A stretch of DNA of 64,000 nucleotides from Flagellimonas algicola (GTDB taxonomy: Bacteria; Bacteroidota; Bacteroidia; Flavobacteriales; Flavobacteriaceae), in assembly GCF_005937185.1 (NCBI RefSeq), contig NZ_VCNI01000001.1, positions 1,422,657 through 1,486,656 of the forward strand, read 5' to 3'. How positions within the stretch are numbered: the stretch's first letter is position 1; the number at the start of each line of letters is the position of its first letter. The notes beneath the pieces are model-generated. The model was not told the DNA's origin. It did no database searches and saw only the letters and a list, made by a program, of their open reading frames with translations. The translations under genes were made by a program, and so were the position numbers. Below are positions 43,860-51,950 of this stretch, piece after piece.

Positions 43860-44433
43860 TTTTTGATGATTTTAATTGATTTAACTTTGATTTTAACTTT
43901 TGCAATAACTGCAAACGTATTTGCAGGTTTTTGATCAAGGCATTGATGGTTTGGTCATTGGGGCCAACACTATTCAACTCTTTATTTAATGCCTTGTATT
44001 CTTCGTCCAATTGAACCAACTGATCCATAAAACTGTGAATAATAGCTTTGTTTTCCTCAGAAAACTCCAATTCGGACAATTCTAGATTAATGTTGGTTAG
44101 GTAATAACTTTCAATTTTCTGTAAATCCGGGGAAAGATCTCCCAACGAGATGGTCTGAATTTGTGTTTCATCCGGATTGTTCCCTACCACTTGTCCATTG
44201 GGATCCGAATCCACTTGGCCGTCGCTCCCTAAAAAGTAGGCTCCAAGGGCAAATAGCACCACAACGGAGGCGGCTCTTTTAAGCCAGAACATCCCACGGG
44301 ACTTTCTCCCGACTTCCTCCTCCGGGATTTCTTGTTCCAATTTGGACAAAAACCGGTCTTCGTGGCCTTTCTTCATGGAATAGGTCTTCTGCTCCCTTTC
44401 CTTCTCGAACATTTTTCTAAGATCCTGTGCCAT
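43831..44433 (-). CDS. Single-span membrane protein, probable anti-sigma factor
   Basis: A 200-residue protein: cytosolic N-terminus (1-51) with KKGHEDRFLSKLEQEIPEE, one membrane helix (about 52-69, KRAASVVVLFALGAYFLG), then a mostly helical extracytoplasmic domain (Leu/Glu/Gln-rich, residues 85-190). The N-terminus lacks the HxxxCxxC zinc motif, so this is not a ZAS anti-sigma but matches the size and topology of Bacteroidota anti-sigma partners. The gene overlaps the sigma gene by 17 bp and the next gene by 29 bp, so all three are translationally coupled. Confidence 0.75.
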   Translation of the reverse strand: MAQDLRKMFEKEREQKTYSMKKGHEDRFLSKLEQEIPEEEVGRKSRGMFWLKRAASVVVLFALGAYFLGSDGQVDSDPNGQVVGNNPDETQIQTISLGDLSPDLQKIESYYLTNINLELSELEFSEENKAIIHSFMDQLVQLDEEYKALNKELNSVGPNDQTINALIKNLQIRLQLLQKLKSKLNQLKSSKNEQKQSNII

Positions 44434-44959
44434 AAGCTACATCTTTAAGTTTCTCTTTTAATTGTGCCTTTCCCCTTAGCAATCGGGTGCGCGAAGCGGT
44501 ATCGGAAATTCCCAAAATCTCTGCTATTTCACTGTGGTCGTATCCCTCTACCAAAAACAGTTGTACCACGTACCTATATTTTTCGGGCAAGCCATCCATC
44601 GCTTTTTTTACCTTTTGCAGTGTCACCCCGTCATCCACGCTCCAATCTTCATCATCACTTACATGCAAATGCCCCTCATTGAGCTCCACTTTTTGCTGGT
44701 GTTTCGATTTTAAAAAGTCGATGCACCGATTTACCACGATTCGTTTCAACCATGCCCCAAAAGTGACCTCGCCCTTAAACTGATGAATGCGTTGAAACGC
44801 CTTGATGAAGGCTTCCTGTACCATGTCTTCTGCATCATCCGCATCTTTAACAAATCGTACGGCTACTGCATACATACCCTCGCAATATTGCTTGTACAAT
44901 TGCATCTGCGCTTTGCGGTCGTTAGCCTTACATTGTTCTACCAGTTCAATTTGAAACAT
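44417..44959 (-). CDS. ECF RNA polymerase sigma factor
   Basis: A 180-residue sigma-70 family protein with only regions 2 and 4. Region 2 is DADDAEDMVQEAFIKAFQRIHQFKG then FGAWLKRIVVNRCIDFLK; region 4 is GLPEKYRYVVQLFLVEGYDHSEIAEILGISDTASRTRLLRGK, a clear helix-turn-helix. It is first in the operon with the membrane protein and adhesin-like protein. A possible ECF-type self-promoter lies at 45000-45024. Confidence 0.93.
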   Translation of the reverse strand: MFQIELVEQCKANDRKAQMQLYKQYCEGMYAVAVRFVKDADDAEDMVQEAFIKAFQRIHQFKGEVTFGAWLKRIVVNRCIDFLKSKHQQKVELNEGHLHVSDDEDWSVDDGVTLQKVKKAMDGLPEKYRYVVQLFLVEGYDHSEIAEILGISDTASRTRLLRGKAQLKEKLKDVAYGTGS

Positions 44960-44999
44960 GGAGAGTTAAAGGTTTGGTGTTTTAGTTGTTTGCATTAAG

Positions 45000-45024
45000 G
45001 ACGATACAAATTTGGCCCCGTTGC
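45000..45024 (-). promoter_or_regulatory. Possible ECF-type promoter of the sigma operon
   Basis: On the minus strand GCAAC (45024-45020), 16 bp and CGTC (45003-45000) resemble the ECF consensus GGAAC-N16/17-CGTC with one mismatch. It is 41 bp from the sigma start codon. Confidence 0.3.
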
Positions 45025-45085
45025 AAAATAGTGTCGTTTTACATCTTTTTTAACAAAAAATGGAAAATCCCATGATTCGGTTGCC

Positions 45086-46177
45086 ATGGGAAAACTTTAT
45101 ACCTTCGTACAAAACCTAAGTATTCTGCCCTTGGAAAGCGAAAAAAGCATACCTGAAAATACTGTTTCCAAAATAAAACAACTCCGTAGGCAGGAAATCC
45201 CGGTAGAAAAAATGATAGATGGGATTTTGGAAGGAAATAAAACCATGCTTTCCAAGGCCATTACCTTACTGGAAAGTTCCAATCCGGATCATTTTGCAAA
45301 GGCCAATGCCGTAGTGGAAAAATGTCTTGCCCAGCCAAACCAAAGCATCCGAATTGGTATAACAGGTGTCCCGGGGGTAGGTAAAAGCTCGTTTATTGAA
45401 GTCTTGGGCAAAACCCTTACCGGACTTGGAAAAAAGGTAGCCGTTTTGGCCGTGGATCCAACAAGTTCCCTGAGCAAGGGAAGTATTCTTGGAGATAAGA
45501 CCCGCATGCAGACACTTGCCAAAGATGCAGATGCCTTTATCCGACCTTCACCTTCAGGTGAATCCTTGGGTGGGGTGGCACGAAAAACCAGAGAAAGCAT
45601 AATTCTTTGTGAGGCCGCCGGATTTGATGTTATTCTTGTAGAGACCGTAGGTGTAGGACAGAGCGAAACGGTAGTGCACAGCATGGTGGATTTCTTTTTG
45701 TTACTGAAACTATCCGGTGCTGGGGATGAACTTCAGGGTATAAAACGGGGCATTATGGAAATGGCGGATGCCATTGCAATCAATAAAGCGGATGGACATA
45801 ATCTACAAAAGGCCAAATTGGCAGAAACCGAGTTTACCAGGGCTCTACATTTGTATCCTCCAAAGGAAAATGGCTGGATTCCCAAAGTACTGCGTTGCTC
45901 AGCTATGGAAAATACTGGAATTGTGGAAATTTGGGACATGATTCAGGAATTTGCCGGCCAATCAACCCAAAATGGGCATTTTGGCAAAAACAGAAAGACC
46001 CAAAACAAAAATTGGTTCCTACAAACCGTGGATGAGGAAATGAAGCAGTTTTTTCATCGGAAAAAATCATTTAAATCCCAAAGGGATAGCTTGCTCAAGG
46101 ATATTGAATCCAACAAAATCTCACCCTTTTACGCCGCAAAAACCTTGTTGGCAAGCCTGACCCAAGAACTTAAATAA
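45086..46177 (+). CDS. meaB: Methylmalonyl-CoA mutase-associated GTPase MeaB
   Basis: A 363-residue G3E P-loop GTPase that protects and loads adenosylcobalamin in methylmalonyl-CoA mutase. Walker A is GVPGVGKS (94-101), followed by AVDPTSSLSKGSILGDKTRM, RPSPSGESLGGVARKTRE, VETVGVGQSE and the base-specifying NKADG, all typical for MeaB. The mutase genes are not adjacent here. The start is the ATG at 45086; the N-terminal helical extension (1-35) is normal for the family. Confidence 0.93.
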   Translation: MGKLYTFVQNLSILPLESEKSIPENTVSKIKQLRRQEIPVEKMIDGILEGNKTMLSKAITLLESSNPDHFAKANAVVEKCLAQPNQSIRIGITGVPGVGKSSFIEVLGKTLTGLGKKVAVLAVDPTSSLSKGSILGDKTRMQTLAKDADAFIRPSPSGESLGGVARKTRESIILCEAAGFDVILVETVGVGQSETVVHSMVDFFLLLKLSGAGDELQGIKRGIMEMADAIAINKADGHNLQKAKLAETEFTRALHLYPPKENGWIPKVLRCSAMENTGIVEIWDMIQEFAGQSTQNGHFGKNRKTQNKNWFLQTVDEEMKQFFHRKKSFKSQRDSLLKDIESNKISPFYAAKTLLASLTQELK

Positions 46178-46211
46178 AAGAAGTAAATTTGCTCCGTCTA
46201 TAAGTCAATTC

Positions 46212-47174
46212 ATGAGCACTGTTACCGATTCCTTTCTGTCCATTGTGGTTCCTTTGTACAATGAAGAAGACAATGTGGTTCTTTTGACGGAGAAAATTCA
46301 CGAAAGCCTTGACGGGTACCATTATCAAATTATTTATGTAGACGATTTTTCCAAGGACAAGACCCGTAAAGTGGTCAAAGGAATGGATGATTCCCAGGTA
46401 CACCTTATAGAACTGAAAAAAAATTACGGTCAAAGCTTAGCCTTGGCGGCCGGTATTGATTATGCGGAAGGGGAATATATCATCACCATGGATGGCGACC
46501 TTCAGAACGACCCTTCAGATATTCCTAAAATGTTGGGGGAAGCCATTTCAGGCGATTATGACGTGATTACCGGTATCCGACAAAAACGAAAGGATTCCTT
46601 GGTCAAAAAAATCCCTTCCAAAATTGCCAATTTCCTAGTCCGCAGGGTTACAAAACTGGACATTAAGGACAACGGTTGCGCCTTAAAAGTTTTTACTAAG
46701 GACATTGCCAAAGGATTGAATCTTTATGGCGAAATGCACCGTTTTATTACACTGTTGGCGCATTTGGAAGGCGGACAGATCAAGCAGGTTCCCGTGAAGC
46801 ATCATGCACGGCATGCCGGGGTTTCCAAATATGGTCTTGAACGCGTTTTCAAAGTAGTGGCAGATATGATGTTGTTACTCTTTATACGGAAATACTTCCA
46901 GCGGCCCATCCACCTATTTGGAATTTTTGGGGTATTGCTGATCATTTTGGGAATGTTCATCAATATCTATCTCTTGATCGTAAAACTTGGATTTGGTGAG
47001 GACATTGGCACCAGACCTCTTTTGATTTTTGGGATGATGTTCATTCTTGGGGGCATTCAATTGTTTACCATCGGTATTGTGATGGAGCTGTTGATCCGCA
47101 CTTACTATGAGTCCCAACAAAAAAGACCGTACCGCATCAAAAAAATAAGCATAGGTGACGGAAAAGCTGCGTAA
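46212..47174 (+). CDS. Family 2 glycosyltransferase (polyprenyl-phosphate sugar synthase type)
   Basis: A 320-residue GT2 enzyme of the ArnC/GtrB/dolichol-phosphate-mannose-synthase type: an N-terminal GT-A domain (VVPLYNEEDNV, VDDFSKDKT, MDGDLQNDPSD) and two C-terminal membrane helices (about 232-258 and 270-292). Such enzymes transfer a sugar from a nucleotide to undecaprenyl phosphate on the cytosolic side. The next gene, starting 20 bp inside this one, encodes a YbhN/LPG-synthase-like membrane protein, and a GT39 plus PAP2 follow on the other strand, which together suggest a lipid-linked sugar pathway. Confidence 0.85.
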   Translation: MSTVTDSFLSIVVPLYNEEDNVVLLTEKIHESLDGYHYQIIYVDDFSKDKTRKVVKGMDDSQVHLIELKKNYGQSLALAAGIDYAEGEYIITMDGDLQNDPSDIPKMLGEAISGDYDVITGIRQKRKDSLVKKIPSKIANFLVRRVTKLDIKDNGCALKVFTKDIAKGLNLYGEMHRFITLLAHLEGGQIKQVPVKHHARHAGVSKYGLERVFKVVADMMLLLFIRKYFQRPIHLFGIFGVLLIILGMFINIYLLIVKLGFGEDIGTRPLLIFGMMFILGGIQLFTIGIVMELLIRTYYESQQKRPYRIKKISIGDGKAA

Positions 47175-48027
47175 AAGACTCATCACCGTACTGAAAATAG
47201 TTGTCAGTGCCGCCCTGATCTATTTTATTTTCACCAAAATAAACCTGAAGGATGTTGTAAGCACCTTAAAGGATAGCAATCCCATATATCTTTTTCTTGG
47301 CGTTATCCTATTTATACTGTCCAAAATTTTGGCGGCCTTTAGGTTGAATCTTTATTTTCACCAAATCGATGTGCGGATTACCCAATTTAGTAACCAAAAA
47401 TTGTACTTGTTGGGAATGTTCTATAACCTTTTCCTTCCGGGAGGTATTGGTGGAGATGCCTACAAGGGCTATGTGATCCATAAGAAATACCAATCTGGCA
47501 CCAAAAAAGTAGTGGGTGTACTGTTGTTGGATCGCTTAAGTGGTATGCTCCTTATTTTTATTTATATCTGCATTTTGGCAATGCTGCTCCAGCAACCCAT
47601 ATTTCAAGATATCAAATGGCTGGTTGCCTTCTGTATCCCGCTGTCCCTGTTCACATTTTGGTTGCTCAACAAAAAGTTTTTCAGTTATAGTTTGCCCGTA
47701 TTTTGGAAATCCCTGGGATATTCGTCCTTGGTTCAAGGCACCCAATTGATTTGCATTCTTTGTATTCTAAAATCCTTGTCCATTAGCTGGGATATTGTGG
47801 AATACCTCTTTGTTTTTCTGGTCTCATCCATAGTTTCGGTGATCCCTTTGACCATAGGAGGTATTGGAAGTCGGGAAGTCACTTTTCTTTATGGTGCAAA
47901 GTGGCTGGAATTGGATGCCAACACATCCATAGGTATTAGTTTTGTTTTTTTCTTGATCACTGCCCTGATTTCCTTTTTCGGGATTTTCTACCACTTTAAG
48001 AAACCTCAACTAGAAACGGTTTCCTAG
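47155..48027 (+). CDS. Lysylphosphatidylglycerol synthase-like membrane protein (UPF0104/YbhN family)
   Basis: A 290-residue polytopic membrane protein with about eight helices. LPGGIGGDAYKGYVI matches the YbhN/UPF0104 core (LP.G.GGD..K...), and IPLTIGGIGSREVTFLYGA the second conserved loop. It lacks the soluble C-terminal acyltransferase domain of MprF, so it is a flippase-like core rather than an aminoacyl-PG synthase. It begins with a GTG overlapping the GT2 gene by 20 bp and the two are probably a unit. Its stop overlaps the convergent GT39 gene's by 4 bp. Confidence 0.82.
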   Translation: MTEKLRKRLITVLKIVVSAALIYFIFTKINLKDVVSTLKDSNPIYLFLGVILFILSKILAAFRLNLYFHQIDVRITQFSNQKLYLLGMFYNLFLPGGIGGDAYKGYVIHKKYQSGTKKVVGVLLLDRLSGMLLIFIYICILAMLLQQPIFQDIKWLVAFCIPLSLFTFWLLNKKFFSYSLPVFWKSLGYSSLVQGTQLICILCILKSLSISWDIVEYLFVFLVSSIVSVIPLTIGGIGSREVTFLYGAKWLELDANTSIGISFVFFLITALISFFGIFYHFKKPQLETVS

Positions 48028-49682
48028 TCCAGCTGAACCAAATGCATTTTGTTCAATTTCTTTGGCCGGGTGTTTGGGTTAAGAAATTTCAACTGTAAGC
48101 GTGTGATTCGGAATTGGTCTACTGTTATTTGCTCATGCCAGTGATACCCTGAATTGACCATCTGCTCCAGTTCATTGTCCGAGGCATAAATCCAGATTCC
48201 ATTCCTGTTTTCCAAATCCGCGATCGGAACGACTTTTACCGGATACTGGTTATAGAAATCCAAAGCCCAAGTATGTCTTTCAGAAATCTTATAAATTTCA
48301 TCAACCGGTATCTTTTCCTTTTCAACAATTCCGGCCATGGTGGAGCCGGCCTGATAGGTCAATAAATTGGGATAAAAATGCATGTTCAACACTGCATTTA
48401 AAAGCATGGAACTGCAAACGGAAATAGTAATAATTCGTAGAAAATAAACTTCACGCTTTAAGCAGAAATAGGTGATAATCCCCAAAAGGGCTATCAAAAG
48501 AAAATAGCAATAGGTTTTTTCAAATCGAAACGCATAAAAGCAAATGAGCAATGTGGTTATAAAAACCAAACTCAAGATAAAATACTGAATCCCCAGCAAG
48601 GTTTTGATCACTTTACGTTTCTGGAATTTATAGAGCTTGTAAAGATAGGAGGCGGATAAGATGGCGTACAATGGAATCAAAATATTGATGTAATGCGGCA
48701 GCTTAAATTGAGCCAGGCTTATCAGGAAAAACAAGATGGTAATCCCACCCAAAGTCAGGAATTCAAATTGACGATGGTATGTAAATCGCATTTTTATAAA
48801 AACCTTGGCCCTACTCCAATAGGCCATTAGTGCCAGAACGGTCCAAGGCAAGAAAACCCAAAGGAAGGTATGGAAAAAGAAAAAGAAATCGCTGCTGTTT
48901 TTTCCTACTCCTTGACCACTCATACGCTCAAAACTCTGCTCCCAAAGAATAAAAAAGACGCCGCTTCTATGATCCCTACCGCGAATCACTTTTTCTGGAT
49001 GTAAATCGAATTGTAAATAGTAAGCGTACAGCATCGGAGCAATGGCAATCCCAAAGACCAGTAGGGCCAAGAAAACCTTCCAATTTAATATTCGATTCCA
49101 TTTTCTAGTGTACGCCAAATGGCAAAGAATGGCAACCCCAATCACAACCAATGCAATTTGTCCTTTGGTAGAGAAGGCCAGCCCTGCCCCAAAGGCACCA
49201 AACAGTACATTGCGCAAAGTGTTTTTTTCAACGTAGAGGGCAAGTTGCCAAATTGAGAAAATGGTAAACCCAGTCAAGACCGCATCGGTACGAACGTCAA
49301 TTCCGGACAGAACTATGGTTTGCGCTGTCAAGAAAATTAGTGCCGCTATCTTGCCAACATCTGTATTATACAACAGCTTCCCAAGGCCAAAACAACTGTA
49401 AGCTCCCAAAAAGATCGCCAGCATACCAGGGATTCTGTACGCCCAATCATGAATGCCGAACAACTTATAGGAAAAGGCCGCAAGCCAGTAATGCATATGG
49501 GGTTTGTCCAGATATTCCTCTGTGCCCTTGATCAGGGTGAAAAAGTCATTTTCCTGTACCATTCGCATAGCCATTACAGCAAATTGGGCCGAATCATTTT
49601 CAAAAAGGGTAACAAAGAGACCGGCAATGTACACCACCAGAATCAATGCGATTAAAAACCAATACCTTACGGAAGATATCAT
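48024..49682 (-). CDS. ArnT-like GT39/GT83 family membrane glycosyltransferase
   Basis: A ~552-residue multi-span enzyme of the ArnT/PMT type that moves a sugar from an undecaprenyl-phosphate donor onto an acceptor at the outer face of the inner membrane. The acidic first loop FENDSAQFAVMAMRM and the EYLDKPHMHYWLAAF motif are diagnostic; about 11 helices and a soluble C-terminal domain follow. I start at MISSVRYW (49682), whose ATG overlaps the PAP2 stop as ATGA; the longer frame to 49730 runs into the PAP2 gene. The acceptor (lipid A, lipoprotein or S-layer) is unknown. Confidence 0.83.
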   Translation of the reverse strand: MISSVRYWFLIALILVVYIAGLFVTLFENDSAQFAVMAMRMVQENDFFTLIKGTEEYLDKPHMHYWLAAFSYKLFGIHDWAYRIPGMLAIFLGAYSCFGLGKLLYNTDVGKIAALIFLTAQTIVLSGIDVRTDAVLTGFTIFSIWQLALYVEKNTLRNVLFGAFGAGLAFSTKGQIALVVIGVAILCHLAYTRKWNRILNWKVFLALLVFGIAIAPMLYAYYLQFDLHPEKVIRGRDHRSGVFFILWEQSFERMSGQGVGKNSSDFFFFFHTFLWVFLPWTVLALMAYWSRAKVFIKMRFTYHRQFEFLTLGGITILFFLISLAQFKLPHYINILIPLYAILSASYLYKLYKFQKRKVIKTLLGIQYFILSLVFITTLLICFYAFRFEKTYCYFLLIALLGIITYFCLKREVYFLRIITISVCSSMLLNAVLNMHFYPNLLTYQAGSTMAGIVEKEKIPVDEIYKISERHTWALDFYNQYPVKVVPIADLENRNGIWIYASDNELEQMVNSGYHWHEQITVDQFRITRLQLKFLNPNTRPKKLNKMHLVQLD

Positions 49683-50248
49683 GTACCCAATTTTTGGAAG
49701 GCAAATATAGCCAACTTGTAAAATACCCAACCGAATAAAGCCCCAATGGCAGCACCCGTAATTACGTCCAAAGGAAAATGGACTCCAATGTAAATTCTAC
49801 TGTAGGCTACAATTATCGCCCATAGGATTAGTATCCAACCTATGAACTTAACCTTATACTTGAACAACAGCACAAAAAATGTGGCCGGTGCAAAAGAGTT
49901 GGCAGCATGTGCAGAGAAATATCCAAATTTGCCACCGCAATAGCTCTTCACCAAACGCATAACATCATTTATTTCAGGGTCGTGACAGGGTCTCAATCTA
50001 CCTATCCCGTACTTAAAAAAGTTGGAAAGCTGGTCTGTGCAAGTAATCAACAAAGCAACGGAAACCAAAACAATGAGCGTTCTTTTGGTTCCAAAGTTTT
50101 TGTACACCAAATAAAGTAACAACACATATAGCGGAAAAGAGTTTCTAGTTCTGGTCATGAACATCCAAAACCCATCCCAAGTCTCGGTTCCAAGTCCGTT
50201 GAGATATAAAAAAAGCTCTTGGTCCAGCTGTAGAAGTTGTTCAAGCAT
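49679..50248 (-). CDS. PAP2-family phosphatase (undecaprenyl-diphosphatase type)
   Basis: A 189-residue integral membrane phosphatase. The three active-site blocks are KYGIGRLRPCHDP (K and R), GYFSAHAANSF (usual PSGH replaced by SAHA) and SRIYIGVHFPLDVITG (R, H and D). It is likely to dephosphorylate undecaprenyl diphosphate or a lipid-A phosphate. Its TGA overlaps the ATG of the GT39 gene (ATGA). It is divergent from nothing nearby; the acidic 75-residue gene is 4 bp upstream in the same direction. Confidence 0.87.
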   Translation of the reverse strand: MLEQLLQLDQELFLYLNGLGTETWDGFWMFMTRTRNSFPLYVLLLYLVYKNFGTKRTLIVLVSVALLITCTDQLSNFFKYGIGRLRPCHDPEINDVMRLVKSYCGGKFGYFSAHAANSFAPATFFVLLFKYKVKFIGWILILWAIIVAYSRIYIGVHFPLDVITGAAIGALFGWVFYKLAIFAFQKLGT

Positions 50249-50251
50249 CTA

Positions 50252-50479
50252 TTAATCGTTGTATCTGGATACTTCCCGGTCGTAAAAAGCGGTTGCAGCT
50301 TCCACCAAATTTTCTGCTTCCGCGGCCAATTCTGCCTCATCTTCTTTGGAGAATTCCTCTAGCCACTCCACTTCATCATTTTCCAGATTGATTATGAATC
50401 TTGGGTATTCGGTATGAACGATAAAAATGGAATTAGGATGATCTGTATTATCTCCCAACAAAAATTTAGGTAATTCCAT
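50252..50479 (-). CDS. Small conserved acidic protein
   Basis: A 75-residue cytosolic protein, strongly acidic in its second half (EWLEEFSKEDEAELAAEAENLVEA), with a beta-hairpin-like first half (FIVHTEYPRFIINLE). It is a flavobacterial conserved hypothetical; no domain name known to me. It is 3 bp upstream of the PAP2 gene and 31 bp downstream of MATE, so all are probably co-transcribed. Confidence 0.7.
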   Translation of the reverse strand: MELPKFLLGDNTDHPNSIFIVHTEYPRFIINLENDEVEWLEEFSKEDEAELAAEAENLVEAATAFYDREVSRYND

Positions 50480-50510
50480 GCGTTTGTTTTGAATGTCAGG
50501 TATTAAAGTC

Positions 50511-51920
50511 TCAATGGGTTCTTATCAACTTTTTGGTCAGATAGTTAAATCGAATATACAACATTACAGCTGATGCCGTCAGCCCCAACAAAAGTCCCAA
50601 CCAAATGCCCGTACTTTTTAATTCCGAATACAAGCCAAAGTAATATGAAACCGGAAATCCAATCAACCAATAGGCCACAAAAGTGATAAAGGTTGGTATT
50701 TTGACATCCTGCAACCCCCGAAGCGCTCCAAGAACAACTACCTGAATTCCATCTGAAATTTGAAAAAATGCTGCCACCAACAATAATTTGGCTGCGATTA
50801 TTATTACCTCAGTATTGTCCATTTGGTTGATGACATCGTCAACATCCAAATAAATGGTGGGCAACCAATGTCTACCAATCAAGAAGAGGGCAGCAAAAAC
50901 AACTTCCAACAACAGAGTGAGAAAGAAAATGGACTGGGCGATCCTTCGTAGTTCCCCAAACTTTCTAAGCCCCTTTTGATTGCCTACCCGAACCATGGCC
51001 GCAACACTGAGTCCCATCCCAACCATAAAGGTCATACTGCTTAAGTTTAATGCGATTTGGTTGGCAGCTTGCGCATTCTTGCCCAAGACCCCACTTAACC
51101 AAATAGCTGCGGTAAATATGGCCACTTCAAAAAACATCTGTAAAGCAGATGGGAAACCAAGACTTATAATCTTGTCTATTATCCTTTTTTCTATGGCCTT
51201 AAAATTGAAGCCGGTCACATAGAACTGGAACTTTTCCTTGCGCTTCAACAAAAACCAGATGTAACCCACCATGATAAATCGGGATGCCAACGTACCAATT
51301 GCGGCTCCGACTATTCCCAGTTTGGGAAACCCAAAGGAGCCAAATATCAATAGGTAGTTGATTACAATATTGATCACATTGGCCAATACCGTGGCATACA
51401 TAGGGTATTTGGTTTGGGAAAGGCCCTCAGAAAACTGCTTGAACGCTTGAAACATGATCAAGGGCACCAACGAAAAGGCTACCAACTCCAAGTAAGGGAT
51501 GGCCAGTTCCACAACTTCTGCGGGTTGCTTCATGTAATGCAAAAAGGGTTTGCAAAGCAGGATAATTCCAAAAAGGGAAATTCCGAGTAGGGTGCACAAT
51601 ACCAATCCATGTTTCAGCGCACTTTTCCCTGCAACCTTGTCCCCTGCTCCATCTGCCTCTGCCACCAAAGGTGTTATAGCTGTGGAAAAACCTATGCCCA
51701 AGGACATGGCGATAAACACAAAACTATTGCCCAAGGAAACAGCGGCTAGCTCCGCGGTACCCAATTGCCCTACCATAATGTTGTCGGCAAAGGCAACGAA
51801 AGTATGGCCCAACATTCCCAAAATAACGGGATAGGCCAATCTGAGATTGTACGCAAACTCTTTGGTGTAGTTAGAGAGCAATTGAATGGGTTTAGGCAGC
51901 CAAATATACTGCTTCCCCAA
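50511..51920 (-). CDS. MATE family efflux transporter
   Basis: A 469-residue multidrug/toxin extrusion transporter of the NorM subgroup with twelve membrane helices in two MatE halves. The first helix region has AYPVILGMLGHTFVAFADNIMVGQLG, and the second half begins near 250 with ALQMFFEVAIFTAAIWLSG. Coupling ion (Na+ or H+) and substrates cannot be told from sequence. A short basic/aromatic N-terminal extension (1-20) precedes the first conserved helix; the start could be later. Confidence 0.9.
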   Translation of the reverse strand: MGKQYIWLPKPIQLLSNYTKEFAYNLRLAYPVILGMLGHTFVAFADNIMVGQLGTAELAAVSLGNSFVFIAMSLGIGFSTAITPLVAEADGAGDKVAGKSALKHGLVLCTLLGISLFGIILLCKPFLHYMKQPAEVVELAIPYLELVAFSLVPLIMFQAFKQFSEGLSQTKYPMYATVLANVINIVINYLLIFGSFGFPKLGIVGAAIGTLASRFIMVGYIWFLLKRKEKFQFYVTGFNFKAIEKRIIDKIISLGFPSALQMFFEVAIFTAAIWLSGVLGKNAQAANQIALNLSSMTFMVGMGLSVAAMVRVGNQKGLRKFGELRRIAQSIFFLTLLLEVVFAALFLIGRHWLPTIYLDVDDVINQMDNTEVIIIAAKLLLVAAFFQISDGIQVVVLGALRGLQDVKIPTFITFVAYWLIGFPVSYYFGLYSELKSTGIWLGLLLGLTASAVMLYIRFNYLTKKLIRTH

Positions 51921-51950
51921 ACCTTAACCGAACCATTTTACGGATAAAAA

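Noticed and set aside
45086..46177. meaB and the cobalamin adenosyltransferase as a novel B12 system
   Set aside because: Both are ordinary partners of methylmalonyl-CoA mutase and lie 15 kb apart without linkage to it here.
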